20,919 nucleotides of DNA, taken from Bacteroidales bacterium UBA5382 (lineage in GTDB: Bacteria > Bacteroidota > Bacteroidia > Bacteroidales > Dysgonomonadaceae). The translations under genes were made by a program, and so were the position numbers. Position 1 is the first letter of the stretch. Every line of letters begins with the position of its first letter. Of this stretch, positions 6,951-14,062 are shown piece by piece. The notes below the pieces were generated by a model, which did not search any database, was not told the origin of the DNA, and worked only from the letters and a program-made list of their open reading frames with translations. The stretch lies in assembly GCA_002409745.1 (NCBI GenBank), contig DHOU01000018.1, positions 37,455-58,373 of the forward strand. The letters run 5' to 3'.

Positions 6951-7140
6951 CTATATCGGTGCAAATTTTGTTAATTTATTGGCAGGAGTCTCGATTCCCC
7001 ATCTGAATTCCGCATCAATAGCCGGAATGAAGATTTCTCTGCACTCATGGATATTCTTTTCCGGATACTGATGGATAATTTCCATGCCTAAGGTCGTTAT
7101 TTTCCGCCTGACTAACCTGTTTTTCCGGTTTTAATTTCAT
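6951..7140 (-). pseudogene. Small gene split by a frameshift
   Basis: On the minus strand ATG at 7140 opens MKLKPEKQVSQAE in one frame. In the next frame the text continues through TTLGMEIIHQYPEK, then IHECREIFIPAIDAEFRWG, to TAG at 6951. One extra A in the GAAAAT run (about 7100-7105) would explain the break and restore a protein of about 62 residues. The intact downstream part alone, from ATG at 7085, gives 44 residues. The second frame has strong protein-like character, while its reading frame upstream does not. It overlaps the end of the 72-residue gene (7112-7330) by 29 nt, so it may be a fourth gene of that set. I do not know its function. Confidence 0.5.
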
Positions 7141-7330
7141 GATGCAAAAAATCGTACACATAACCGGAACTTTGCAGATATAGCCCCGAACGCTCATCAA
7201 GCAACTTGGAATATGTGTCGGAATGGTAAAGCTTGTGAAAAGCTTCCGGCAAACTAAGCCGATAGTCTTCCATCAAATATTCAATCAAGTCTTTGGTGAT
7301 TGCTTCTATCAAAAACTGTTTATCCGTCAT
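7112..7330 (-). CDS. Small protein of the DUF3990 module (DUF3791-like)
   Basis: The 72-residue product is helical and acidic. It carries LIEYLMEDYRLSLPEAFHKLYHSDTY in two parts, with the pattern of a small helical partner protein: a helix, then LS-EA-hLY-S, then LLDE-SGLY and a closing YVYDFLHHE. Its ATG overlaps the DUF3990 stop by 4 nt (ATGA), so the two are translationally coupled. It resembles the small proteins often found next to DUF3990 and DUF3791 genes in Bacteroidetes and Firmicutes. A role as antitoxin or adaptor is inferred from position only. Confidence 0.75.
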   Translation of the reverse strand: MTDKQFLIEAITKDLIEYLMEDYRLSLPEAFHKLYHSDTYSKLLDERSGLYLQSSGYVYDFLHHEIKTGKTG

Positions 7331-7806
7331 ATTCTTTTCAATGTTTGAATAGCCCGTTGCGTACCAAAAAAATATTTCAAGGTTATTCCTTTTATATATT
7401 TCAACCGTTTGAGTAAAATACTCATATCAATATAGTTTTCATTGTATAAGCGAATCTGCACCCCTACTTTATCATCGGCAATCGGGCCAATAACTATATC
7501 ATAATCATGAACAAATTTTCTGTTGGTCCGGTTTCTGTTAGCCACGACAAATTCGGCCCATTCTTTCGTATATTCATCAAATCGCAAGACATGCAAACGG
7601 CCGGCAGTGAGATTTTTTTCGTCAAATTCATATACATTGAGGGTTTCTGTTCCGACTTCTGTTTGTATTACTTTCTGCGATGCCATTGCCCATGCCTGCT
7701 CTTCATTGTCGGAGAGATAAAATCCTTGTCCGAAATCTTTATGTGGTTTGGATTTAGACAAATCGATTGTATCGATCCGCATGTTCGATCCGTGATACAA
7801 TTTCAT
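7327..7806 (-). CDS. DUF3990 protein, predicted ADP-ribosyltransferase-like toxin
   Basis: The 159-residue product starts MKLYHGSN and carries FGQGFYLS (residues 25-32), then EQAWAMA. This H ... GxGFYxx ... pattern is that of ADP-ribosyltransferase-fold proteins, and matches DUF3990, where YHGS supplies the NAD-binding His. The later DYDIVIGPIADD motif is also typical of DUF3990. The C-terminal third (about 125-159) is basic and less conserved. The gene is flanked by two small genes with 4-nt overlaps on each side, a compact arrangement expected of a toxin held between partner proteins. The target is unknown; NAD-dependent modification is inferred from the fold. Confidence 0.85.
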   Translation of the reverse strand: MKLYHGSNMRIDTIDLSKSKPHKDFGQGFYLSDNEEQAWAMASQKVIQTEVGTETLNVYEFDEKNLTAGRLHVLRFDEYTKEWAEFVVANRNRTNRKFVHDYDIVIGPIADDKVGVQIRLYNENYIDMSILLKRLKYIKGITLKYFFGTQRAIQTLKRI

Positions 7807-8027
7807 GCCAAAGCCCCTCCTTGACGTTTACAGTAATCCGTCACATCATCCACGGCATCTTCTATCGAAAACTGGTGTTCGGCTTCGTAACTATTATCCA
7901 GAAATGCGATGCCTTTATAAAAATACAAATAACTGAATGCCTGCCGCGAAGAAAGGCCATACCGATCGGCAAATTCAGAAATACAGGCAATCATATATTC
8001 GATTTTATTTTTTACTTCCTTATCCAT
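7803..8027 (-). CDS. DUF3791 family small protein, possible antitoxin
   Basis: The 74-residue product is a helical protein with the DUF3791 layout: EYMIACISEFADRYGLS, then QAFSYLYFYKGIAFLD, then a final SIEDAVDDVTDYCK. It is the first gene of the module. Its stop overlaps the DUF3990 start as ATGA, and a good -7 box lies 25 nt upstream. DUF3791 genes commonly stand directly before DUF3990 genes. An antitoxin role is the simplest reading but is not proven by sequence. Confidence 0.85.
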   Translation of the reverse strand: MDKEVKNKIEYMIACISEFADRYGLSSRQAFSYLYFYKGIAFLDNSYEAEHQFSIEDAVDDVTDYCKRQGGALA

Positions 8028-8052
8028 AATCCTTCGCTCTGTTTATCAACGA

Positions 8053-8060
8053 CAAAGTTA
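8053..8060 (-). promoter_or_regulatory. -7 box of the DUF3791-DUF3990 module
   Basis: The minus strand reads TAACTTTG, a full match to TAnnTTTG, about 25 nt upstream of the ATG at 8027. Confidence 0.6.
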
Positions 8061-8171
8061 GGATAAATCCAGATGTAAAACAAATTCACGCAGAATATAC
8101 CGCGTCTCGTCTTCATCTCCACAAAAATCTTCTTCCGCAGCCCCTTTCGGAGCGATTACCACTTCGACTTT
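8058..8171 (-). other. Short ORF remnant after the amidase gene
   Basis: In a frame different from the amidase, the minus strand is open from a TGA at 8174-8172 to TAA at 8060-8058. It encodes about 38 residues with strongly protein-like content (VVIAPKGAAEEDFCGDEDET, then RYILREFVLHLDLS). A GTG at 8162 is the only plausible start, and no ribosome-binding site is clear. It may be the tail of a lost small gene or an uncalled small protein. Confidence 0.3.
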
Positions 8172-9169
8172 TCAAAATCTTCCACACACGCCTGCGACAT
8201 CCAGTTGGCAAGCGCTTGCCGATTATTGTTCAACACAATCCGGCGGCGGTCGGACTCATTCTGAATGTTTCCTACTTCAATCAATAACGAAGGCACTTTC
8301 AAATTACGCAACGTATACAATCCCCGATATTCCACGAAACCGCCGAAACCGCGCCCCGGCTGATGCGTATCATACTTCATACGGAACAAATCGCGCATGC
8401 CCGTGGCCAGCGTTTGAGCATGCCGGTTGTCGGAATGATAAAAAAACACGTCGAGGCGTTTGCCCTGGTTACGGCTGTCGACATGCAGTTCGATGGTGCG
8501 GAAATAATCGAATTTGTTTTGATCGCGTTCATATAAGCCGTTCACCTTATTCACCCGTTGGCGCAGGCGATCGAGTTGATTTTTCGGGATAGGGTCGCCC
8601 ATGCACGTCTCGTTATAACGGTTATTCAGATAACGATCGTCCCGGATACCATCGTCCGGATCTTGAATGATGACATACACGGTCGCCCCTTCCATCATTA
8701 GGTTACGGGCAAGGCGCAGGGCCATGTCATAGGCATATTCGTCCTCGTGCAACTCACGCCCGTCCACTCGCGCCACCGCTCCCGGATCGGGGCCTCCATG
8801 CCCGCCTATAATATAAAAGCAGGCATTCTTAAGCCGTTGGGACCGGACAGAGATATCCTGATAGGCTTTTCCGAATATCGATACGTCGACCGGTTGATAA
8901 ACCGGCTCCAGCGGCGGATACACATCACCGGGATGCAACGGCGGTATCAGATACACCGTCCCCAGTTCCAATCCGCCCCGGTCGTTGAACCGGCCGGTAT
9001 TCAGGTCGGTGAATTCGCGCACATACGATGTATCGACCCTGTTCCAGCGGCGCAAAAACGAATAAACGCCATCGCCTTCAATAGGATAAGCCATATCCTG
9101 AGCCTGCATGTTACTCGAAAGGAGCACACAAAAAACAAACACGTAAAACCAATTTCGATCAAACTTCAT
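8156..9169 (-). CDS. Exported N-acetylmuramoyl-L-alanine amidase (Amidase_3)
   Basis: This is a predicted zinc amidase that cuts between MurNAc and L-alanine of peptidoglycan in the periplasm. I choose the ATG at 9169 (337 residues) because it starts the signal peptide MKFDRNWFYVFVF, with a cut after MQAQ near residue 24. An in-frame ATG three codons upstream (9178) is possible. Residues about 28-78 form a LysM-like segment (GDGVYSFLRRW, LELGTVYLIPP). The Amidase_3 domain (about 115-330) has GGHGGPDPGA with zinc His124, Glu144 in HEDEYA, His219 in ELHVDSRN and Glu288 in LLIEVGN. The usual Asp/Ala before GHGG is Gly here. The gene is divergent from metK. Confidence 0.92.
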   Translation of the reverse strand: MKFDRNWFYVFVFCVLLSSNMQAQDMAYPIEGDGVYSFLRRWNRVDTSYVREFTDLNTGRFNDRGGLELGTVYLIPPLHPGDVYPPLEPVYQPVDVSIFGKAYQDISVRSQRLKNACFYIIGGHGGPDPGAVARVDGRELHEDEYAYDMALRLARNLMMEGATVYVIIQDPDDGIRDDRYLNNRYNETCMGDPIPKNQLDRLRQRVNKVNGLYERDQNKFDYFRTIELHVDSRNQGKRLDVFFYHSDNRHAQTLATGMRDLFRMKYDTHQPGRGFGGFVEYRGLYTLRNLKVPSLLIEVGNIQNESDRRRIVLNNNRQALANWMSQACVEDFEKSKW

Positions 9170-9284
9170 AGAACACATACATTATTGTTAGCCGGCTACA
9201 TGCCGTCTAACGGGTCAAACAGTCCCCGCTCTTCTTTATCGGTCAAATCCCAGAAAACAGATAGACCGGAAAAACTTTTTCATA

Positions 9285-9292
9285 CAAAAATA
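9285..9292 (-). promoter_or_regulatory. Possible -7 box of the amidase gene
   Basis: The minus strand reads TATTTTTG, matching TAnnTTTG. It would give a leader of about 100 nt before the ATG at 9169. Confidence 0.4.
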
Positions 9293-9376
9293 CGAATTTA
9301 CACGCCTTCCAAACGGTCGCTCCACGATTATAAGACATTTTAACTGTTTTACGGCTTTTTTCTCGCCCGTATCCTT

Positions 9377-9384
9377 TACCTTTG
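9377..9384 (+). promoter_or_regulatory. -7 box of metK
   Basis: TACCTTTG is a full match to TAnnTTTG and predicts a transcript start near 9390. This is just upstream of the riboswitch at 9398, so the leader would begin with the aptamer. Confidence 0.65.
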
Positions 9385-9397
9385 CACTCAACATAAA

Positions 9398-9449
9398 CTC
9401 GTGGACAGATTTGACTGCTTGCAACCACCGAAAAAAATGCTAAAACGAC
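9398..9449 (+). ncRNA. SAM-II-like riboswitch upstream of metK
   Basis: The order of conserved blocks matches the SAM-II/SAM-V aptamer group: P1 5' arm GTGG (9401-9404), then GATTTG, then GCTTGCAA (9417-9424), the P1 3' arm CCAC (9425-9428), an A-rich linker, and the 3' signature TGCTAAAA (about 9438-9445). It lies in the leader of S-adenosylmethionine synthase, so SAM would lower metK expression. The tail pairing that forms the second pseudoknot helix in known SAM-II RNAs is not clear here, and the ATG is about 87 nt downstream, farther than usual. No terminator hairpin is obvious. Confidence 0.65.
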
Positions 9450-9535
9450 TGCTTCCGCATTCCTTTTCTTTCCTTGCTCCGGTTTCGATCGTCCTTTGTT
9501 TATGATACATTCATCATTAACAAAACAACCTATAT

Positions 9536-10840
9536 ATGAACTATTTATTTACATCCGAGTCGGTATCGGAAGGACATCCCGACAAAGTGGCCGACCAAAT
9601 ATCGGATGCCTTACTCGACTGGTTTCTAGCCTACGATTCCAACTCTAAGGTCGCTTGCGAAACATTAGTCACCACCGGGCAAGTGGTGCTGGCCGGTGAA
9701 GTGAAATCCAAAGCTTATGTGGATGTGGCCGAAGTGGCGCGCGACATCATCGCCGGCATCGGCTATACTAAAAGCGAATATCAATTCGAAGCCCGTTCCT
9801 GCGGCGTGTTTTCGAGCATCCACGAACAGTCGGAAGACATCAACCGGGGTGTCGACGGCAAAATCGATCCGCTCGACCAGGGGGCCGGCGACCAGGGGAT
9901 GATGTTCGGCTATGCCACCAACGAAACGGATAATTACATACCGCTGCCGCTCGACTTGAGCCATACTTTGTTGCGTGAATTGGCATCCATCCGCAAAAAC
10001 GAATCGAACCTCATGCCTTACCTCCGTCCCGACTCCAAGTCGCAGGTCACCATCGAATATTCCGAAGACGGCACGCCCCTGGGCATCGACACCATCGTCC
10101 TTTCCACGCAGCACGACGATTTTATCGCTCCCGCCGACAACTCTCCCCGGGCACAAGCTGAAGCCGACCTGGCCATACAGGACAAAATTCGCCGCGATGT
10201 CATCGAAATCCTCATCCCGCGCGTCCGAGAAAAGTATAAACAGCGTAAGGATGTATATGCCCTTTTCAGCGACGACATCAAGTACTACGTCAACCCTACC
10301 GGCAAATTCGTTATCGGCGGTCCGCATGGCGACACGGGACTTACCGGGCGAAAGATTATCGTCGACACCTACGGCGGAAAAGCTTTGCACGGCGGAGGCG
10401 CCTTTTCGGGGAAAGACCCGTCGAAAGTCGACCGTTCGGCCGCTTATATGGCGCGCTACATCGCCAAGAACCTCGTTGCCGCCGGCGTGGCCCCCGAAAT
10501 ACTCATTCAGGTCGCTTATGCCATCGGCGTGGCGCAACCCATGAATGTCTATGTAAACACGTTCGGAAAAAGCAACGTCTCCCTCTCCGACGGGGCTATT
10601 GCCGCCAAAGTGAAAGAGCTTTTCGATCTGCGCCCCAAGGCGATTGAAGACCTGCTGAAACTACGCAATCCTATTTATTTGGAAACGGCTTCCTACGGAC
10701 ACTTCGGCCGGCAACCGCAGACGGTTACCAAAACGTTTGCCTCGCGCTATATGCCCGAACCCGTTGTAAAACAAGTCGAACTGTTCACTTGGGAAAAACT
10801 CGATCAGGTCGAAAGAATCAAAAAAGCTTTCGGCTTGTAA
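9536..10840 (+). CDS. metK: S-adenosylmethionine synthase
   Basis: The enzyme makes S-adenosylmethionine from methionine and ATP and releases phosphate and pyrophosphate; it is cytoplasmic. The 434 residues begin [20 protein letters not shown] and carry the ATP- and metal-binding motifs [12 protein letters not shown] and, after about residue 255, [13 protein letters not shown], followed by the phosphate loop [16 protein letters not shown]. It is about 50 residues longer than the E. coli enzyme, as is normal for Bacteroidetes. It has its own promoter and a SAM-II-like element. A long antisense frame in this gene is a by-product of codon bias. Confidence 0.98.
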   Translation: MNYLFTSESVSEGHPDKVADQISDALLDWFLAYDSNSKVACETLVTTGQVVLAGEVKSKAYVDVAEVARDIIAGIGYTKSEYQFEARSCGVFSSIHEQSEDINRGVDGKIDPLDQGAGDQGMMFGYATNETDNYIPLPLDLSHTLLRELASIRKNESNLMPYLRPDSKSQVTIEYSEDGTPLGIDTIVLSTQHDDFIAPADNSPRAQAEADLAIQDKIRRDVIEILIPRVREKYKQRKDVYALFSDDIKYYVNPTGKFVIGGPHGDTGLTGRKIIVDTYGGKALHGGGAFSGKDPSKVDRSAAYMARYIAKNLVAAGVAPEILIQVAYAIGVAQPMNVYVNTFGKSNVSLSDGAIAAKVKELFDLRPKAIEDLLKLRNPIYLETASYGHFGRQPQTVTKTFASRYMPEPVVKQVELFTWEKLDQVERIKKAFGL

Positions 10841-10848
10841 CGACGTCT

Positions 10849-10863
10849 TCCCGTCAGACGGGA
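10849..10863. terminator. Short palindrome after metK
   Basis: TCCCGTC-A-GACGGGA, a 7-bp arm palindrome with one central base, begins 9 nt after the metK stop. It may form a cruciform or a mRNA 3' end processing structure. It is too tight to fold as a normal hairpin without opening inner pairs. Confidence 0.35.
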
Positions 10864-10873
10864 TGTGTAACTT

Positions 10874-10909
10874 TACCGAGGGCGTCACTTGAAGCGGACA
10901 CCCTCGGTA
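10874..10909. terminator. Hairpin between metK and the LOG gene
   Basis: TACCGAGGG (10874-10882) pairs perfectly with CCCTCGGTA (10901-10909) around an 18-nt loop, inside which GTC/GAC could add pairs. There is no T-run. It could terminate metK transcripts or protect the 3' end. The LOG start lies 26 nt further on. Confidence 0.55.
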
Positions 10910-10935
10910 TCCATACAATTATTATCCGAAAAAAA

Positions 10936-11547
10936 ATGGAATCCTCTTCTACTCCTTCCTCTCCGTTTCGCGTAGTGGTCTACTGCGCGTCAAGTTCGTA
11001 TATCGATAAACGGTATACCGATGCCGCCACGCGTCTCGGCCAACTGCTGGCCGAAAAGCACATCACCTGCATCACCGGTGCCGGCAAGCAAGGACTGATG
11101 GGCGCCGTGAACGATGCCGTCCTTCAACATGGCGGACAAGCCATCGGCATCATTCCCCGTTTCATGGTCGATTCGGGTTGGTGTCACTCCCGCCTGAGCG
11201 AATTGCAGGTTACCGAAACCATGCACATCCGCAAATCGAAAATGGCCGGAATGGCCGACGCCGCCATCGCCCTGCCCGGCGGAATGGGCACCCTCGAAGA
11301 GCTCGCCGAACTCATTACCTGGAAGCAATTGGGCCTGTACAAAAACCCCATCGTCATTCTAAACATCGACGGATATTACACTCCCCTGCTCGATTTCTTC
11401 GAAAAGATGATCCGGGAGCAATTCATGCCTTCCCTCTATCGCGATCTATGGTTTGTAGCGGCCTCCCCCGAAGAAGCGGTCGAGGTACTGCAAAAAATAC
11501 CTGCCTGGGATACCTCAATTTCCAAATATCCCAAAAAAGAATTGTAA
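10936..11547 (+). CDS. LOG family cytokinin riboside 5'-monophosphate phosphoribohydrolase
   Basis: The LOG (TIGR00730, YvdD-type) enzyme splits N6-substituted or plain AMP to free base and ribose 5-phosphate. I chose ATG at 10936 (203 residues) because upstream extension has no family match and crosses the intergenic hairpin. The conserved blocks are present: TGAGKQGLMGAV (residues 47-58), GIIPRFMV, MHIRKSKM (96-103, catalytic Arg99), and the hallmark PGGMGTLEE (114-122), then TWKQLGLY. In bacteria the physiological substrate is seldom known. It is a dimeric Rossmann-like protein in the cytoplasm. It may be read through from metK at a reduced level. Confidence 0.95.
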   Translation: MESSSTPSSPFRVVVYCASSSYIDKRYTDAATRLGQLLAEKHITCITGAGKQGLMGAVNDAVLQHGGQAIGIIPRFMVDSGWCHSRLSELQVTETMHIRKSKMAGMADAAIALPGGMGTLEELAELITWKQLGLYKNPIVILNIDGYYTPLLDFFEKMIREQFMPSLYRDLWFVAASPEEAVEVLQKIPAWDTSISKYPKKEL

Positions 11548-11552
11548 ATTTG
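11545..11552 (+). promoter_or_regulatory. -7 box of the DUF4271-hemD unit
   Basis: TAAATTTG matches TAnnTTTG and overlaps the stop of the LOG gene. It predicts a start near 11558, about 15 nt before the GTG start at 11573. Confidence 0.5.
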
Positions 11553-11572
11553 CAGCAAATTCATCGTTATAC

Positions 11573-12469
11573 GTGTTTCAAAACATTCCATATACGCCCG
11601 TTGCAGACAGTTTGTCTTTCTTTTTAAGAAAAGATGTGCCTGCGTCGTCTACCGTTCCGGCTTTTCCTCAATTCCCCGGAACCGGTTCCCCGTTAGGGGC
11701 CGATTCTACACGCCTGCTTTCGGGAAACGATTTCGCCACCCATGCAACCTACGCTATGAACGGCGGCTACGAAGGCATTCCCCTTCCGTTATCACATGCC
11801 ACGGCGGGCATTCTTTTCCTCATTTTTATGGCGTTTTTCGTCGTTTCTGCTTTTTTGATGCGGAAAGAAGGATCGGCCTTATATGCCAGCTTCAAGAGCG
11901 TACTTTCCTCCAGGTCACACAATCGGTATATTTATAAAGAACAAATAACAACCGGCGAAATCTGGGGGGAGATATTTTTAATACTGCAAACAGGTACGTT
12001 AAGTACCATCGTGCTGTTTATGTATTCATTACAGAACGGGCTATCGGCTTTTCCCGCCCGTTATCAATATTTTTCGATCCTCGTGTTTTTTGTGGCGATC
12101 GGAATATTCTTTGCCGTCAAATACCTTCTTTACAGGCTCTTCGGATACCTCCTCAACGGACATTCGACCAATGAATGGGCCGAACGCTATTTCCGCCTTA
12201 TCGAAATCATGGGCGTTATCGTTTTTATACCGGCTTTGGTTTTGGTTTATTTACATGAGTTCAATCAATTAGCGCTTCATTCACTTATTATAATTTTTTT
12301 TATAGGGCGAATCGTCATCATCGCCGAAACGTTATATTTTTTTGTTAAAAACAAAGTAGGTTTTCTATATTTTATTGCGTACCTTTGCGGCGTGGAATTC
12401 GTACCCTATTTATACCTGTATAAAGGTGCTGTTTCACTTGTAAACATTATAGGTAGCATTGCATTATGA
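11573..12469 (+). CDS. DUF4271 integral membrane protein
   Basis: The 298-residue product has a variable N-terminal region (1-75) and then about six to seven membrane helices, for example at 79-97, 135-152, 163-186, 213-230, 236-253 and 255-297. The Bacteroidetes gene order DUF4271 followed by hemD supports the DUF4271 assignment. The start codon is GTG at 11573, placed 15 nt after a predicted transcript start; the next in-frame ATG is too far in. Its stop overlaps the hemD ATG as ATGA, so the genes are coupled. Function is unknown; I would not link it to haem from position alone. Confidence 0.85.
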   Translation: MFQNIPYTPVADSLSFFLRKDVPASSTVPAFPQFPGTGSPLGADSTRLLSGNDFATHATYAMNGGYEGIPLPLSHATAGILFLIFMAFFVVSAFLMRKEGSALYASFKSVLSSRSHNRYIYKEQITTGEIWGEIFLILQTGTLSTIVLFMYSLQNGLSAFPARYQYFSILVFFVAIGIFFAVKYLLYRLFGYLLNGHSTNEWAERYFRLIEIMGVIVFIPALVLVYLHEFNQLALHSLIIIFFIGRIVIIAETLYFFVKNKVGFLYFIAYLCGVEFVPYLYLYKGAVSLVNIIGSIAL

Positions 12470-13230
12470 ACGTACGGAAAGTAAAGAAAATTCTAATTTC
12501 TCAACCCAAACCGAGTAGTGAAAAGTCTCCATATTACGACATAGCGGAGAAATTTAATGTGGAAGTTATCTTTCGTCCCTTCATCAAAGTAGAAAGATTA
12601 ACATCCAAAGAATTCCGCCAGCAACGTATAAATATATTAGATTTCACGGCAATCATCTTCACCTCCAAGACCGCAATCGATCATTTCTTTTCCCTTTGCG
12701 AAGAATTGAAAATCGCTATCCCCGATACAATGAAATATTTCTGCATATCGGAATCGATAGCCCTATATCTTCAAAAATATATCGTTTACCGGAAACGGAA
12801 AATATTTTTTAGTCCTACCCGGAAAATAGAAGGACTGAACGGCGCTTTCGCGAAAAACCTCAAAGAGAAATTTCTCTTTCCCGTCCCGGAAGAACACAAT
12901 GAAGAATTTGCCAACTTCCTCGACGAAAAGAAGATCGATTACACCAAAAGTGTGATGTACCGCACCGTCAGCAACGACTTCGAAGAGGGGGAAACACTCG
13001 ATTGTGATATGATGCTTTTCTTCAGCCCTATCGGCGTAGCATCTTTATTGAAAAATTTTCCCGATTTCGAGCAGGGTGATATCGCCATCGGATGTTTCGG
13101 CAACACCACCGCAAAAGCGGTTGAGGATGCCGGATTGCGACTCGATTGTAAAGCGCCGCAACCCGAATATCCGTCTATGGCGGCTGCGCTCGAAGCTTTC
13201 TTAGAAAACAATCACAAGGCGCATGTATAA
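12466..13230 (+). CDS. hemD: Uroporphyrinogen-III synthase
   Basis: It turns hydroxymethylbilane into uroporphyrinogen III, the branch point of haem and sirohaem synthesis. The family is poorly conserved. Support comes from the 254-residue length, the two-domain layout (about 1-40 and 170-254 for one domain, 41-165 for the other), the IIFTSKTAIDHF segment (about residues 63-74), the FFSPIGVASLL block (about 186-196), and GCFGNTTAKAV (about 210-220), which fits the conserved GxxTAxA region. The N-terminus is KKILISQPKP, as in other Bacteroidetes HemD. It overlaps the DUF4271 gene by 4 nt. The rest of the haem pathway is not in the window. Confidence 0.88.
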   Translation: MNVRKVKKILISQPKPSSEKSPYYDIAEKFNVEVIFRPFIKVERLTSKEFRQQRINILDFTAIIFTSKTAIDHFFSLCEELKIAIPDTMKYFCISESIALYLQKYIVYRKRKIFFSPTRKIEGLNGAFAKNLKEKFLFPVPEEHNEEFANFLDEKKIDYTKSVMYRTVSNDFEEGETLDCDMMLFFSPIGVASLLKNFPDFEQGDIAIGCFGNTTAKAVEDAGLRLDCKAPQPEYPSMAAALEAFLENNHKAHV

Positions 13231-13326
13231 GCTTTCGAAAAAACAAAAGCGTTAAATTTAATCAAAACGGAGCGAAAAGGCTTTATTTTTTATTCTGTTA
13301 TACGAACAATGGATGATAAAAACAGT

Positions 13327-13334
13327 TATCTTTG
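13327..13334 (+). promoter_or_regulatory. -7 box of rnpA operon
   Basis: TATCTTTG is a full match to TAnnTTTG. The predicted transcript start is near 13341, about 30 nt before the rnpA ATG. Confidence 0.6.
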
Positions 13335-13370
13335 CTGTCATAATTGCTTTCGGTGGAATGCTATTGATCT

Positions 13371-13784
13371 ATGAACAAAGGACAACGTTTTACTTTTAAC
13401 AAGGAGGAACGCGTAACGGGCTTGAAAAGAATCGAAAATCTCTTCGCCAACGGACAGTCCTTTATTGCGTACCCGTTCAGGGTGATATTTGTGGAAACCG
13501 ATTTCCCGGCGTCGACTCCGATCTCTATGATGGTCAGTATTCCAAAAAAGAGAATCCGATCGGCTGTCGGTAGAAATCAAATGAAAAGGCGTCTCAGAGA
13601 AGCGTACAGGCTGAACAAACATCTTTTCGATCCCCTTTTAATCCCCGGCGGGCTTCACTTGGATATCGCTTTTGTATATGTAAAAGATGACCTCTCGGAA
13701 TTTACCGACGTACAAAAAAGTGTGCAGAAAGCGGTCAGAAATATACAAGAACGGTTATTGACAGACAGGAAACAAAAGGAATGA
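13371..13784 (+). CDS. rnpA: Ribonuclease P protein component
   Basis: RnpA is the protein part of RNase P; it binds RNase P RNA and the 5' leader of precursor tRNA. The 137 residues carry the family signature [15 protein letters not shown] (about residues 64-78, the RNR motif) and an N-terminal basic and aromatic face, with [20 protein letters not shown]. It is the first gene of an operon with yidD (4-nt ATGA overlap) and tatD. Length is somewhat above the 110-125 residues of many homologues because of a short C-terminal helix ([12 protein letters not shown]). Confidence 0.95.
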   Translation: MNKGQRFTFNKEERVTGLKRIENLFANGQSFIAYPFRVIFVETDFPASTPISMMVSIPKKRIRSAVGRNQMKRRLREAYRLNKHLFDPLLIPGGLHLDIAFVYVKDDLSEFTDVQKSVQKAVRNIQERLLTDRKQKE

Positions 13785-14059
13785 AGTTTTTAAAAAATGT
13801 GTTCACACAATTGTTATTGCTTCCGGTTTATTTTTATCGAGCCGTTATATCTCCTTTATTTCCGCCCAGTTGTCGGTATACCCCTACGTGTTCGCAATAC
13901 ACGATAGAAGCATTAAAAAAGCACGGCCCCTTCAAGGGAACGTACTTGTCGGCCAAACGAATCTTGCGCTGTAATCCTTGGGGAGGTTCCGGATACGATC
14001 CGGTGCCCGAACCGAAATCAAAAGCCAAGACCGGCAAGACGAAAGCAGAGAAAGTTTAA
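13781..14059 (+). CDS. yidD: Membrane protein insertion efficiency factor
   Basis: YidD assists insertion of inner-membrane proteins alongside YidC. The 92-residue product has the family core: an amphipathic N-terminal segment ([19 protein letters not shown], about 10-28), [20 protein letters not shown] (30-49) with its three conserved cysteines counting the later one, and the RCNPWG-GGYDP-type end (here [14 protein letters not shown]). It lacks a full membrane span, as is usual. The gene overlaps rnpA by 4 nt, the standard order in many bacteria. Confidence 0.97.
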   Translation: MKFLKNVFTQLLLLPVYFYRAVISPLFPPSCRYTPTCSQYTIEALKKHGPFKGTYLSAKRILRCNPWGGSGYDPVPEPKSKAKTGKTKAEKV

Positions 14060-14062
14060 TAA

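Larger units (their letters stand above)
9179..9535. other. Divergent regulatory region between amidase and metK
   Basis: No gene is visible in these 357 bases. It holds a minus-strand -7 box for the amidase (9285-9292), a plus-strand -7 box for metK (9377-9384), a SAM-II-like riboswitch (9398-9449), and a pyrimidine-rich leader before the metK ATG. Confidence 0.7.

Noticed and set aside
9398..9449. SAM-I (S-box) riboswitch
   Set aside because: The GCAACC and TGCTAA words recall the S-box, but its long four-helix layout and GGTGGAGGGA-type start are absent. The short spacing fits SAM-II.
9665..10537. 290-codon minus-strand frame inside metK
   Set aside because: It is antisense to a certain gene with strong codon bias; its composition (long G/D/V/R runs) and lack of family match mark it as a shadow frame.
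10789..10935. N-terminal extension of the LOG protein
   Set aside because: It overlaps metK in another frame and crosses the intergenic hairpin; homology begins near the ATG at 10936.
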